From Absidia repens (Eukaryota > Mucoromycota > Mucoromycetes > Mucorales > Cunninghamellaceae), in contig MCGE01000003.1 in NCBI GenBank assembly GCA_002105175.1, positions 2,181,001-2,245,000 of the forward strand: a stretch of DNA of 64,000 bases, in the 5' to 3' direction. Position 1 is the first letter of the stretch; every line of letters begins with the position of its first letter. Below are positions 1-12,524 of this stretch, piece by piece. Made by a program: the position numbers and the translations under genes. The notes beneath the pieces are model-generated. The model was not told where the DNA came from. It was given only the letters and a program-made list of their open reading frames with translations, and made no database searches.

Positions 1-888
1 TAATCGTGATGTTCAGCGCCAGCCCAGAAGGGAATGATGTTGTGTAAACTCCAAGGGAAATCATAACCGGAATGCGCATCGATGGCTTGGAAGAGACGCA
101 ACACAATCCACAGCAACATGGTCACCAAATGCAAATGCCAATCCTCATCCCATTTTAAGATCTTGGTAGCAAAGGCATGATAGACGAGAGGACCACCCAC
201 AGTTCCAAATCCTAGAATCATGGTTTCAACAGGATGCGCATATTCAGCAGCAATACCAAAGGGTGCAGCGTATTCGTGATGGATCTTGTGGACCTTTTTG
301 TAAAACGGAGGCCAGTGCATGATTCGATGCATGACATAATGAAAGAAGTCTTCAAAGATAAAAAAGATGGCCAGTTGAGGAAGCATTTGTTGCCTAAAAA
401 CGAAAGATAAGGATAGGTTGTTTAGTATTGTTTTCTTCCTCCAAAAAAACTGGTTTACGGATATCATATCTTACCAAGCGGGGAATGGGGCCGATACCTT
501 CATACCAAGAAAAGTGGCACCAGGATGGAAGAAAAAGATGAGTGGGCCTTCAAAAAGAAAGTGTGAATAAAGAACCTTTTTCGTGCAGTTCCAATAGTCG
601 TCAGAAGAGTTTTCCTTTGCCTGAATAAACAAAAGTCAGTATTTTTTGTTTGCTTTCAAGAGTAAATGGCGTATGTATTAAACTTACTTCTTGCAATTTG
701 TAGCGTCTGAAGTAGGGAATAAAATCACAGATGAGGAAAGGAATAAAACGGCCGAAATAAACAATTTCGTGCATCAAAAAAGCAAAGATACCAGTGACAA
801 CCAGAGGATTGCGTCCTTCATACATTTGTTCCCATCGTGTTTCCAGCCAGTTTAGCTGATTAGGATCGTATGTCAACGTCGAATTCAT
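1..888 (-). CDS. ERG25: C-4 methylsterol oxidase (ERG25), 3' end beyond the window
   Basis: Membrane di-iron sterol C-4 methyl oxidase of the fatty-acid-hydroxylase superfamily; it catalyses the oxidative step of sterol C-4 demethylation in the ER during ergosterol synthesis. Three exons are visible on the minus strand: 688-888, 475-620 and 1-393, with GT-AG junctions that keep frame. The start is set at MNSTLTYDP; an in-frame upstream ATG at 948 exists but would add a non-conserved stretch. Histidine boxes seen in exon 3 are HYVMH (HX3H), HKIHHEY (HX2HH) and, at the window edge, [13 protein letters not shown], typical of ERG25, is also present. Hydrophobic segments surround them ([25 protein letters not shown]). 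The C-terminus and stop lie off the left edge. The family assignment is firm; which paralogue it is cannot be told. Confidence 0.93.
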
Positions 889-2597
889 GACACTCCAAGT
901 AAAAGGATGAAAGAAAGATGAAAACCCAAAAAAATTACGATAGAGCAAAAAAAAAAAAAAAAAAAAAAAAATTAAATATGGACTTGTATAGAGAAAAAAT
1001 AATGACGGGCCTTTAATTTTGTGTGTTTTTATTGGCGAAAATCGGATCTAGGTACAAAAATGGAGTCTCGGTCCTTCGGGCGCCTTGACAGCTAATCAGA
1101 CCAGCCATATTTTATGCATCAGTCCTCCCATTGACACTGAAGGTAGACACCCCATCTTGATTAAAATGAAATACTGTATAGAGTGTCATTGGTATATTTT
1201 TAATGTCTTTTCATCAGTTATATCAATGAATAGAATTTTTTTATCTCAAAACAAAGAGATATTAAATGAGAAGGGCCTTCTTGTCTAATAATTATATATT
1301 CATTGTACAATGTAGTGTATGTACATCTACTGTATTGCATTACATAGTAGTTATGTAGTGCGTTCACAATATGTTTGATATAAGATCCCAATTTCCACCA
1401 ACGAATGTTATTGCCAGTGCCTTTTTTGTACTCGAATCATAAAACATGATGTCAAAAAGAAAGGGAAAACGCATGTGATACTGTCCCGAGCATATTTTAA
1501 ATCCCGCAGACGCTGATTATTCTCGTTCACGTTGTTCAATCCCAAATCAGTCCACGTCCTACCTTTTTAACATTTGACCGTCAATAACTTTGTTCCTGTA
1601 ACATGTTCCCATCACCATTATCAATTTCAACGATGGGAATATATTTATAATCAACAAATGAGAAAGAAAGAAGAAGCGATTTTAAGATAAATACTTGTTC
1701 TTGGCAGTTTCGACTGGTTGATATGTTTTTGTTAATGTGATTATCAAATAACAGGGCGATATTGGTTAGTTCTCATTTTACCACTTTGTCATAATTTTTA
1801 CTAATAATGGTGATGATATTAAGTGGTATATGGGTGAGAAACAATCGTGTTCACCTATTTCATACTTCTGAATTGGGAGTTTTTTGGCATATCAATCAGA
1901 TGGCCCAAGCGTACAACGCTGGCTTTTGAAGCACCGCTCGATGTCAAAAAAAAAAATGGACTCATTTTGAAATTGAACCGCATCACTGAAAATGAAAAAC
2001 ATGAATACTTTTTTATAACTATTTGCTTTTTTTTTTTTTGCTTTTTTTTGCCTTTTTTTTTTCAAATAGATGAACTCTTATCAAACTTGATACTATCCTT
2101 TTTTTTTTTTTTATCAATGCCAAACTCATATGATCCCAAAGATGTCAGTTATTTTCCCGTTTGATCACGCGCTACACAAGTGGCTTTTGTTATAAGCCGA
2201 CCCCCCCTATTTTAGATTCCCCCGCTAATCCCCTCTCCCCCAAATTCGCCATTTTCTTAAAAGGCTCAGCTTCATCAAATCCTATTTGTGTCATCTCTTT
2301 CCCTTTCTCCTCTCTTTTTTTTTTTTCTTCTCTCTTATTTTTTCTTCTCTTTCTTTTTCTCTTTTCCATTTCAACTATCAGATTGCTTATATATCTGTAC
2401 TGTATATCTCTTTTATGTACTTGAATCTCATTTGAAATTTTCTTTATACCTTGTCCATTTACTCTTACTACTTGAATTACCACCAACTTGTACCTCTCTC
2501 TTTTCTTTTACTGAATCCATTTCTGACATCTTGTCATCTCCCTTATCCAATAACACAAGCAAATACACCCATCCACATACTTTTTTTTATTTTCACA
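889..2597. promoter_or_regulatory. Divergent intergenic region ERG25 / homeobox gene
   Basis: A 1.7-kb spacer between two outward-facing genes. It has an A-homopolymer just upstream of ERG25 (about 947-970), poly-T and CT-rich tracts upstream of the homeobox gene (2020-2370), and otherwise AT-rich sequence. The short frames inside the CT-rich tract are low-complexity and not credible proteins. No distinct operator could be assigned. Confidence 0.4.
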
Positions 2598-3713
2598 ATG
2601 CCAATGGAACGAAAAGTAAGTAGGCCAATATTACAAAAGCAAACACCCATATACATGTATCCTGTATCTTATTCTCTTTTTGACTTTTTAGCAATCACTG
2701 CGCATTTTCAGTCCTGTCATCCTGTTTCACGATCATCAACACATCAAAGATGAACCCGCTCGCCATAATCATCTTCCGTACAGTGATCCATTTCACCAGG
2801 ACGATCAAACCATCAAGCTACACAAACGAAGAGTCAGTCGCATGCTGGAAAGCAACGGGCGTTATTGGTCCGATATTATCACTTGGTCAAGAGGTAAAGG
2901 AAACTAATGATAATGTTTATTAGCGTACTGATGGTTTATGCATATTATTGATATATTTAGATCATGCAATGACAACTGAACATCACTCTCCTGTACCATC
3001 GCTTGTATCGTCACCAACTCCACCACTTCAGTCCCAGGAACTCCCTTCGCCAAGACAATCACCACCCCCTCTGACCTCTTACCACCAGCAGCACCATTAT
3101 TCTCCTCATCCTCATCAACAAGCACCCCCATCTCGACAACAAAGACGTCAATCTCATAACAAATCCTCATCCGCATCAACTACATCCACATCATCGTCAT
3201 CGTCATCTACCGCTGGTTCGGTTTTGGTAGCTACTACGGCAACGACAGCGACAACAATCACCGCTAGCGGAAAAACCAACAAAAGACGACGGGGAAATCT
3301 TCCAAAGGCGGTTACTGCTATTTTACGAGATTGGCTCTCGGATCACAAGAAGCACCCTTATCCTACCGAAGATGAAAAAGATACCTTGGCTGGCCTGACT
3401 GGTTTGACTTTAAATCAAATCAGTAACTGGTTTATCAATGCAAGAAGAAGAATTTTACAACCCATGTTGGAACAAGAAGATGAACATCAAAATGAACTGG
3501 ATATTTTACCCTATGAAAATCCTCACCATTCTTCTTCAGGTACAGTAGCAACTCACTTTTTGTGTGTGTATGTATGTATACTCATTTGTCTTTTATTATA
3601 CGATAGATGATTCCTTGGATCGACGGCTCCGAAAAAGATCTGCATCTGATGCTTTCCATCGACGAGACTCTACTTGCTCAACGAAAAAATTCAACAGTCG
3701 ACGAAGATCATGA
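2598..3713 (+). CDS. TALE/KN-type homeobox transcription factor
   Basis: Predicted nuclear DNA-binding protein of 301 aa. Four exons fit with consistent phase: 2598-2615, 2692-2893, 2961-3539 and 3607-3713. The total coding length is 906 nt. The homeodomain is at about residues 181-239. It begins at KRRRGNLPKAV and has the three-residue-extended loop of TALE proteins (HKKHPYPTEDEK) and the recognition helix LNQISNWFINARRR, with the WF-N-R residues intact. N-terminal to it is a long Ser/Thr/Pro/Gln/His-rich disordered region; after it comes a short Arg-rich tail. The family includes fungal Cup9/Tos8-like repressors and animal MEIS/PBX/TGIF; the specific role here is unknown. Exon 1 is only 6 codons, so the exact start rests on the splice fit. 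Confidence 0.88.
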
Positions 3714-6220
3714 AAAAAAATATTTAGCACCATACCCTTTTCTCACTTCTCACATGATTCCCCTTCCCTTTCCTTGTTCTTTTTTATTGTATATTGTATC
3801 TCTCTTTCTTCCTTTCTTTCTTTCTTTTTTTTTATTGTTATCTAATTTAGATCCTCCATATTATATCTTTCTTATGTCTCCAATTATAGTTATTGTTATT
3901 ATTCTTATTCGCTATTCTTATTTTTATTTTTACTATCATATATCCCTTCCTCCCTCCCTTCCCCAATAGTTTAGCATCTTTATATCATATCTCTTGTCCT
4001 CTTCCCATTTGATCCTTTTTTTTTTAAAAAAAAGAGAAAATAAAAAAATGACAAATTCTATCAATCTCATCTATCATGTATATTGTCTTCTTCTTTTTTT
4101 GTGCTGTTTACGTATCATTCAACCTTATCATAATGGAAAAAAGTGTGGGAGTTGAAATTAGAAGAAAAATCTGCTGAATGGTTACTAAATTAAGTCAGCT
4201 GCGTTTTAAACTTAGGCGCATGATTTCTTTTCCCTTTAGGTGATGCGTGCTGACATGAAACGAGAAAATAAATAAAATAAAAAAAACCTGTATACTATCC
4301 AACGATCCAATGTGATGGTATAAAAAAATCAATGTTTTGACAGGTACACGATGAAACTATCACCTTGAGTGTGTATATATGAAGGGGTCATCAAACTTTA
4401 GAATTGATGTCATGATAATTCAAGTTTCATCTTTGGTTTCATTTCCCCACTCCGTTATGACCAAAAGTGATCATTTATTTGGATTATTTGTTATTTTGAC
4501 ATCTCTCTTTGGTGAATGCTAAAGCATGAAGTGATTTTAGTGTCAAGTTTTCTCATTCTGGATTTTCTTTGTAATACGAGTCACAGTATATTATAATAGA
4601 TTCTCATGTAAACTTTATGATTTAATACTCTACTGACTTTTTTTTTATTCCTGTGTAAATCATCACCACTATTCTTTTTTTTTTTAACAGCAGTAAATTT
4701 ATCTTTCTCATCAATTTTGTTTTTTGGGTTTATTTTCACCGACGGGTTAACGGGAATGTTTTTTTTTTCCCCAACATATTTCAAAACTGGTTTCCCTCAT
4801 CATCATCTTCTTCTTCATCGTCATCTTCTTTTCTCTTTATGGGCAGTGTGTGGCAGTGTCTCGTTTTTTTGGTTCTTTTGATTGCTGTATCACTTTAATT
4901 TAAATCGCCGTTTTAAGTATGGGGAAAATAGGGCCTGTCAAAATAAAAATTCCGTTACTGAATTCCAACTGTGTATTTATTTATTACTCCTTTGAGACCC
5001 AATCTTTCGGTCTAGAGACCTTTTTTTTTAAAAAAAAAAAATAATAAGAAAAGACCCCAAGAATACAATGGTAAATGGTCAAACTAGACTAATGAGCAAA
5101 TGACAAGATGAGGAAATTATATTTCGTTCCATTTTACATTTCCTTTCTTGAGGAACATCCGAAGGGGAGTGGGGTCTATGATCCCTGCCCACTCATTTAC
5201 GGTAGAGCCAATGTCACACCTAATAAAATGAGTACTATTCAACAATAGGTATATTGATCATCTCTTTTTTTTTTTTTTTTAATTCTTTCTCCTGATTTTT
5301 TTCTTAGTCACCTGCTTTTATGCTATTTTTATATTTACATATCCAAGCAATGAGAAATCATTTGATTCACCCATCCTGATCATCCATAAACTCAATCAAC
5401 CACATAAGTAAGGAATCCTTTTAAACAAAAAATAGAGTCTGTTTTATTGAGTATATGATGCTAATATAAAAAACAATATGGAATAAGAGCAAAAATGCAA
5501 CCTACAAAATTATAAATTAAAAAAGTAACCAAGCTAAATCCAAAATCTGCGGTCAATATACCACCACAGCAAAGAAAAGAGAGAACCCCCTGTCATCCAT
5601 TCGCCGTTTTCGGACACTTCCATAAAAGTAAAGCGTCTTGAGATAAGGATAAGCACTGATATGATCAACGATATCGTTTGTGTGCCGTCCATTTTGAAAC
5701 GTGCAAACCCCATCATCAACGAGCCCCGCACTTGGGATGTGCATGGTCGTTCATTAGGACAATAGTAATGATAGTAATGATAATGCAAGCTATGGTGAGG
5801 ACGTTCATCCTTTTTTTGGGGGTGGTGGTGGGGTCTAATCTGAACCACAGATTTGGGACGTTCAACTTGAACTATTCAGTAACGATATATCATAGAATGC
5901 TCAAGCAGTATGTACACCATTCGCAAAGGAAACATTGGTACTGATATTTACTTCAAGTCTCTCATCCAGTTATTCTTGTCCACTGGTACCAAACTAAACA
6001 GCGACGGTGTCAGATTTCTTTGGCGTTTGTTAGAGGAACCAAAAAAAAAAAAAAAAAGTTGGGGAGAAAACTAAAACGACAACGAAGAGAGTATTATTTC
6101 CACCAAGTTCTAATCCAGTTGTAACAATTCTATGGTGAATGACAAATTATTCTACCGTAAAGAGGGATTAACTACACTATGCCGAGTTACTCCATCTTGC
6201 CCGTAAACGCGCGAAAAACC
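3714..6220. other. Gene-free AT-rich region
   Basis: About 2.5 kb downstream of the homeobox gene with CT-rich 3'-UTR-like sequence (3760-3970), homopolymer runs and no frame resembling a protein. A small imperfect palindrome (GGTCTAGAGACC, about 5010-5021) precedes a T8/A-run; its meaning is unclear. No RNA gene was recognised. Confidence 0.5.
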
Positions 6221-7525
6221 ATTTCAAAAACCGCCCACGTGAAACATTTATTTTCTCTTCCGCCTTTTTTTATTTTTTCGGCTCGCTTTCCTTTTTTATT
6301 TTATATTTTATTTCAATTTTTCTTCACCATTCAACTTCTATGGGGTTATTTTGGACCTAGAATTGTACCAGGACTAGTTTAGAACGGTTTCCGGCTCAGG
6401 GTTTACAAGATGCATGGGGAAACCCTTTCATTTTGGAACTTGGATCCGGAACCACCATTAGTTGACTTTTTGAAGCCTTCATTAGCTTAACTTGGTGTTA
6501 GTTTGTCCATAATTTGAACCTATATTGAATAAAATATATCTGTTTTTTACTTGCTTTGAAGAAAATATGTCGCATTACTGTCTCTCATGTCTTGTCTACG
6601 ATAGATCTTTTTTTATTACCATCACCGTTCCTGATCAGCGTTGACTTTTGTTGTGCTCCAATAAATACATGTCCCTCTACTCCTTCTTGTGACTTGTACA
6701 ATAAAATATATTAGCTCCCATTCTACCACTGTCACGTTAGATTAGTGTTGGTCATTCTCAAATCTCCCATATGTCTCCCTCATTCTTCCTCCAGTAGATC
6801 CTTCTTTTTAAAGTCCCCTTGTTACAATGAACTCTTTCGTCTTTCATGTTTAGTATGTACATAATGTGCTTTAATAAAAAAAATATGTACTTTTTATCAA
6901 TCATGATTTGACCCATCACGTAAATGGAACAATGTTGCTTTTGTAACTGTTTTGTGATCCTACATAATACTTGATCTCCAGTTCACCCACTATGACTACC
7001 TTTTCTTCTGCCCCCCATGCCATACGAACTGACTGGCAGTCTTAGATCACTTAGTATTATAGCTAGTCATATACCAGTTCAAATAAACGATATAAATAAA
7101 TTTAACTCGCGCTATACGTGTATCCACCCCGTTAAAGCATTTTACCTTACTTTCTAGCCTTATCTATAAATACTTATGAAGCTAGCATTCGCATTAATCA
7201 ACCTAGGCTGTGCCGCCAGCGTAACATATGCTAGACTGTGCATATTATATATATATATATACATACCCAGCTTGTTATTTCTCTTTTTTGAATGTCATTG
7301 GATAAAAAAAAGAATGAAGCCCAAACTAAAACCAGCTGAGCCTCAAGGGCGGCTGCCTACTATGATGCAAAATGACAGTGAGGGATATTTCATTTTCATC
7401 AAAAGCCACATTTCAAAGTCCCTGCCCCCCTTCCCTGACACAGATAGTATATATATCTCGTTGAAATCGAGTAGAAAAAAGACAGTGACAATTTGCTTTA
7501 CGTTCTTGCTGAGCTGCACCATAAA
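6221..7525 (+). repeat. R1 dispersed non-coding repeat, copy A (long)
   Basis: This copy aligns by eye with the copy at 41743-42775 over most of its length. It starts at ATTTCAAAAACCGCCCACGTG, has a T/C-rich tract, then TTCACCATTCAA. The core follows at about 6370-6480: GGCTCAGGGTTTACAAGATG, then GGGGAAACCCTTTCATTTTG. An AATAAA comes at about 6528, followed by roughly 1 kb of further matching sequence with more AATAAA-like signals. Shared 3' landmarks with the 41.7-kb copy include TTAGTGTTGGTCATTCT-type and GACCCATC words. No open reading frame is shared between copies. Sequence upstream of ATTTCAAA is not shared, so that is the 5' boundary; the 3' boundary is approximate. Confidence 0.75.
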
Positions 7526-8129
7526 ATAACGGTAAAAGGAAACGAACCACAAAACACACACGCAGTTCATGGAAGTAGTCGTAGTAAAGAGATCGAGATA
7601 AAAGAAAAAAGTATGTTATTTCAAGAGAAGACAGTACTGTACATTAATGAGCAATGATAATAATGGGCAATGAGGGGATCACTTGCGGAAAAGCGAGGAA
7701 CAACGGTTATGGACGCGCAGGAGGAGGATAATTTCATAAAGCAGAAAGATGCGCAAGCTTCAAACCATCGGATCAGACAGCACACTGGAGGAAATGGGAG
7801 ATCATTCTTCTCAATCTTGTGCGCGCATTTTTTTTCTTTTTGTTTTTTCTGCCCTTGCACGAGATCGCTTCATAGCGAATGTGCTATACCGTTGTCGATA
7901 CGATTCCTCATTCCCCCCCCCCTGTGCTATATGTAGTGACTTGTAATACTTATAGCTCATTTAAAGCGGACTCACCTTTTTTGAATTGTTTTTTTTCTAT
8001 CAATTTCATGCAATGTGTCTTGGATCAAGCGCTTCTTATTATAACTGTATATGGAAGTAGAACAACAACAAAAAGGTCTACCAAAGTATTAAAAAAAAAA
8101 GGCATAAGAGTGATGTGATTGTTTCAAAG

Positions 8130-8640
8130 AGGTTTTTATTAAAGAGAGGAAACGAATACAAACAATAACTAAACTACAACCAATATATCAAGTGCAGTAG
8201 ATAAAAAAAAGAGAGACACTCAAAAGAAGACTAGTTCAAAAGAGGTTCTATATTGAGAGATAATCCTAAACTTGTCCTTCTACGTCAACCTTCCATTTTC
8301 ATTTTCATTTTCATATTTTAAGCTGGGGGTCGACGATGCATAAAGTAACGACGATCCCTTCCAAAAATTACTTCGCAGAAAAAGCCGCCGCATTGGATAA
8401 TACTTTCAAGGATAAAAAAGAAAGATATATGTAAACCTTCTATTAGGATAAAATGAGAAAAAAAAGACGAATCTAATTCTCAGGAAGAGGCTTTCCCCAT
8501 AAGATACCATTGCCTTGAATGAGACACGATGCTTTCAAAGCTCCCCCATGAACGACTTGTACCCCTGAGCCACAAAGCCCTCCTTCGAAACTGCCAAAAA
8601 AAAAAATCCCAGGAAAGAAAAAGAAAGATAAAATCCAATG
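8130..8640 (-). repeat. R1 repeat, diverged minus-strand copy G
   Basis: Read on the minus strand, this has the same order of words as the R1 core in degraded form: GAAGG, GGCTTTGTGGCTCAGGGG, TACAAG, CATGGGGGAGC, then a 3' part rich in AATAAA-like words. A 93-codon frame over this stretch is only the repeat read through, because the same positions in the other copies are not open. Boundaries are approximate. Confidence 0.4.
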
Positions 8641-8939
8641 CAATGACTGTGATTTCCTACATATTGCATATTGCTTAAAGAAAGAAAGAGAAAGAAAAGG
8701 AAGACAAGAAAAAACGAAGTAGTGGGTGGGAAGAAATATTATTTCAATCTTCACTGAAAACTTTTTATTGATTCGTTTGACATGCTAGGAATGCTCGGGT
8801 AGGGATTTGAAACAAAAAATATTATTATTCATTTGTTTTTTTTCCCCATTGGCTGGCCTGACCCTACTTTTTCTTTCTTGTCTCGATTTTTTTTTTTTTT
8901 TTTTTTTTTTAGTTCTTTTTGTTTAAAAGCTTTTGGGCA

Positions 8940-9200
8940 AGGCTTTCATGAGGTAGTGATTATCTTGGATTAGTGTTAGAACTTTGAATTAGGGGCATTT
9001 TGAAAAATGCAATTCGAACACCATAGGAAATCCTTTCGTTTAGGATTCAACTTTGACAGCCACCATTAGAATAGCCTTCATCTTAGTTTAGTGTTATGAA
9101 AACGGGTTTTAGCTTTTTGCTTAGTGTTAATTGTCATAATCTCTATCTACATCTAAATAAACTATGTCTTGTCTTTTGTATGATTAGTTTCTCTTATACA
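8940..9200 (+). repeat. R1 repeat, diverged plus-strand copy H
   Basis: It carries TGGATTAGTGTTAGAACTTT, an ATAGGAAATCCTTTCG version of the core hairpin, CCACCATTAG, CTTCATCTTAGTTTAGTG and ACATCTAAATAAACTATG. These appear in the same order as in copies at 41.8 and 55.2 kb but with many substitutions. It lies just 300 bp from a copy in the opposite orientation. Confidence 0.4.
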
Positions 9201-9665
9201 TTTAATGGTTGTCGAAAGTGGGCACAAATAAAGCGCTTGTGTATGCGTGTTGGTGTTGGGGGAGAGTGTCGCGACTGGTTATTAACAAAATAGCGTGGCT
9301 TGGTTTTATGATATTAGGGTTGGAGGGGGCAATATGATAGTCCTTTTTTTAATAGAAATATACCTGGGATATGTTATAAGTAAGCTTTTTTCTACTACTT
9401 TGAGCGGATGATGGGTTCACAGTATCAAGAGAATTCTAACAAATTCATTCTTGCTCTTGTCCTAAAGCAATAGTTGACTAGCTGACCGGGAATTCCATTA
9501 TATGCATTATGGGGATGTGTGTGTGTGTGTGACAGTTGCGTATTTTTTTGGGAACTCATCGGTGCCACGGAACAACTCTGGCCAAAGCTTCCATGATCTA
9601 TAAAACGGCGATGCTCACGTGCCTTACACTTCCAGAAAAAAATAGGGGGAGAACATGAATGCCAA

Positions 9666-9691
9666 TTATATATATATATATATATATATAT
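9666..9691. repeat. (TA)n microsatellite
   Basis: Thirteen TA units in intergenic DNA. Confidence 0.9.
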
Positions 9692-10012
9692 CCCTTGTAT
9701 CCTGCGGGTGGAACCGAGAACTTTTGGTTTGTTGGAAAAAAGGATCATCTCGATGCGTAAAAATAAAGGTTTTAATTGACCTACCTAATGGAAGTGAGTG
9801 AAAAGAAAAAAGGAACAATGGTGATAAAGTACCAACGTAGGATTGACTTGTCGACGCGATGTTTTTTTGTTTTTTTTTGTCTTGCTTTATGGCCATACTG
9901 TTTAGATGTGAGTATGGTCGGATGATATCGTTTTTTTGACGTAACAAGTGATTTTCTATCTATCTCAAGGAAGCATCTCTGTTATCGAACAATTCCTATT
10001 CTCTCTCTGTCT

Positions 10013-10037
10013 CTTTCTTTCTTTCTTTCTTTCTTTC
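10013..10037. repeat. (CTTT)n microsatellite
   Basis: Tandem CTTT units in intergenic DNA upstream of the single-TM protein gene. Confidence 0.85.
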
Positions 10038-10708
10038 TCTTTTGCGTAGCTCAAATATGGGATTCAACAGCAACAATAGAAAAGCAGGATTTTTTTTTTT
10101 GGCTGGCATTACAAATAGGATCGGGGGCTCGCTTCGGTTTGAAGTTACACATACACCAATAGAGTAGTTTATTTTTATATATTGTCTTTTATTATTACTT
10201 TATTATTACTTTTTCATAATTTGATTAAAAAAAACATTGATTGACAGCATGTCTGTTTATTATTTTGATAAAATAGAAAGTTCACTCCTGGCGACATTTT
10301 AATAGTTTATATGAATAAGGTATTGTTTCTAATGATAATACGTAGTATACTGTGTGTTGCGTAGTGAAAATAGGTCACTTGACAAATAGGTATAAGTCTT
10401 GTTTTGTGTATTCATTAATGATTCCTGGGAAGGGTAATGATGATGCTGGGGATGTGTCTTAAAAAAAGGTACGCTTTGGAATTACTTGTATCTCTTTGCC
10501 TCTTGGGTGGACTTCCTGAATTTCTTCGTATTCTTTTATAGACATTGAAACCCCGCTTTTAATCTTGGACTTCACTTTTTTTTTTATTTCTGCTCTCTTC
10601 TTTTGCTTCTTTTTGTTTTATTTTTTGGTTTCTTTTATTTCCAACCTTTTTGCCCCTTTCTTTCTTCTTCTTTTTAAATTGTATGAATGGTTTAGTTTGA
10701 AACATATC

Positions 10709-10848
10709 ATGAAAACGTCTTCAATTATAATCACCAATTTAATGATGATTGTGCTTTGGGGCCATCCTATTACTGGACTGGGTGGTCACACAGACAAAAG
10801 GTAAGAATGAAGGTCCTCTCCTCGATAAGGTCTACTAACACACTTTAC

Positions 10849-10879
<31 letters not shown>

Positions 10880-11797
10880 TGTATCATTCTGTTTAGTATG
10901 GACAAAGGATTATTCTACCATTCGGCTCAAAACATCGATTCGCCCCTTAACCAACAACAACAACAACAATGGCAAAATGAAAAATGGATTAGGAAGGGTG
11001 ATTATTTACAGCAACAAAGGTCAACTCATGCACATCAATATGCAAAACGTGCATCTACTGTCCTGCCGGCCACCCCTTCTACAGTACATAGGATGCAACA
11101 TAGTTCCGCATTCAACGTTATTCATGTTATAGCTGCAGTGGCGGGGATGGTGGGGGTCCTTATTGTTGGTATTGTCTCCTTTTTTATGCTCCGAAAGCGG
11201 AAACGTATGCAAAAACAGCAAACACAGCAACAGCATGCAAATCAAATGATGAACTCCAAAGAACACGTTACAACAACAGCAGATGAAGGCGTAAATGTAA
11301 ATAGGTCATCTCTTCATCCACCATCCGTAAACCCTCATCACCAACGGCATAATAGCACCCATTCTTATCCATCCGCGTACAACAACAACGACAAGAACCT
11401 ACAGTTTCAACAATTTGCTAGTGACTTTTGCTATGATGAAGAACAACAACAACAATCTTCAAATGTATCACCACCCATGGCAGCTCATCATCCTGATCCT
11501 CCTCCACCATCTATGCAGCAGCTTTATTTACAATTGGAATTACTGAAACAGCAGCATACAGCAGCAAGGTCAACCTCCTCCTCATCGTCGTCGAAATCAT
11601 CATCACAGTCCAGGTCACCATCAAATGCATCGCCAACAATATCATCGTCACAAACACCTTCATCACATCCAAACCCACCATCTACCACCGATAATACTAC
11701 TATTCCTCCTTCTCCTACTACTACCACCACCACATCTAATCTGCCTTCATCTAGTAATTTCTCCTCTACTTCTCCTCCCCCACCATACCATCCTTAG
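10709..11797 (+). CDS. Predicted type I single-TM surface protein with disordered cytoplasmic tail
   Basis: 330 aa from two exons (10709-10800 and 10897-11797) joined in frame. The start MKTSSIIITNL is chosen because it opens a short hydrophobic signal-peptide-like segment (LMMIVLWGHPI); an upstream in-frame ATG at 10565 would add only Phe-rich low-complexity sequence. A single TM helix lies at about residues 105-129 (VIAAVAGMVGVLIVGIVSFF) and is followed by a basic stop-transfer patch (RKRKRMQKQQ). The roughly 200-residue tail is rich in Q, N, H, S, T and P and ends in PPPPYHP, a PPxY-like motif. The layout resembles fungal cell-wall stress sensors or Shadoo/Mid2-like proteins, but no WSC or other extracellular domain is visible, so no function is assigned. 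The PPxY end could recruit a WW-domain ubiquitin ligase (inference). Confidence 0.68.
10849..10879 (+). repeat. (TTA)n microsatellite inside an intron
   Basis: About ten TTA/ATT units immediately before the 3' splice site of the single intron of the TM-protein gene. Length variation here could affect branch-point to acceptor spacing. Confidence 0.9.
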
Positions 11798-12295
11798 TTT
11801 ATAGTGAATACATGTCTCTTTTTTTTTATTCATCTTTTTTGTATATATTTGTAGTATATCGTTTCTTTTCTTACCCACTTTTGTCTTTTTCATCCCCTCA
11901 TCAAATAAAATAAAAAAATAAAAATAAAAGCAAATCCTTTGATTCAAACACCGCTGTTTGTTATATAAAACATTTATCCCACATATATATCTATCTATTT
12001 TCTTCCTCTCCCTGTCACTCTCAATCAATCATCCTCCACTTTGTGTAGATTATTATGCTCGCGAGTGGTGGTGCTGTGATCGACCCACCCCCAAAGTAGA
12101 AAGAAGACTTGGGCGCAGAATCGAAGACACGAAGACCTTATTGGCAACCATCGCGTAAAAAATGAACAACTGACTCTAGTTGGGTATACTCGTTTTTTTT
12201 TACTGATACTTTCTACTCTCTTACTTTTTGTATACATAGAGTTATTAACTTGGTTTAGGGTACAACTTTAGAATACTATCGACCATCATCAATGC

Positions 12296-12493
12296 ATGCT
12301 TCAAACCAAAATGATCAAAAGTTGGCGCGCTTTGGTTGTTAGCACAATGGCAGTAGCTTCCAACCGGGTTTCTGGTCACATGGCATATTGTGTGGGGTGG
12401 AAAAGATGTTATTTCAGAAATTCAGGTAAAAACATTGAATATATTTACACAACATGCTACCGCTATCTTATTGAAATGAATTTTCTCTCTCTC

Positions 12494-12524
<31 letters not shown>

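Noticed and set aside
2161..2623. Phe/Leu/Ser-rich frames on plus and Lys/Arg/Glu-rich frame on minus
   Set aside because: Translation of a CT-rich promoter tract upstream of the homeobox gene; no protein-like composition.
8473..8754. 93-codon minus frame ending ...GILWGKPLPEN
   Set aside because: It coincides with a decayed R1 copy; the same positions are not open in the other copies, so it is read-through of repeat DNA.
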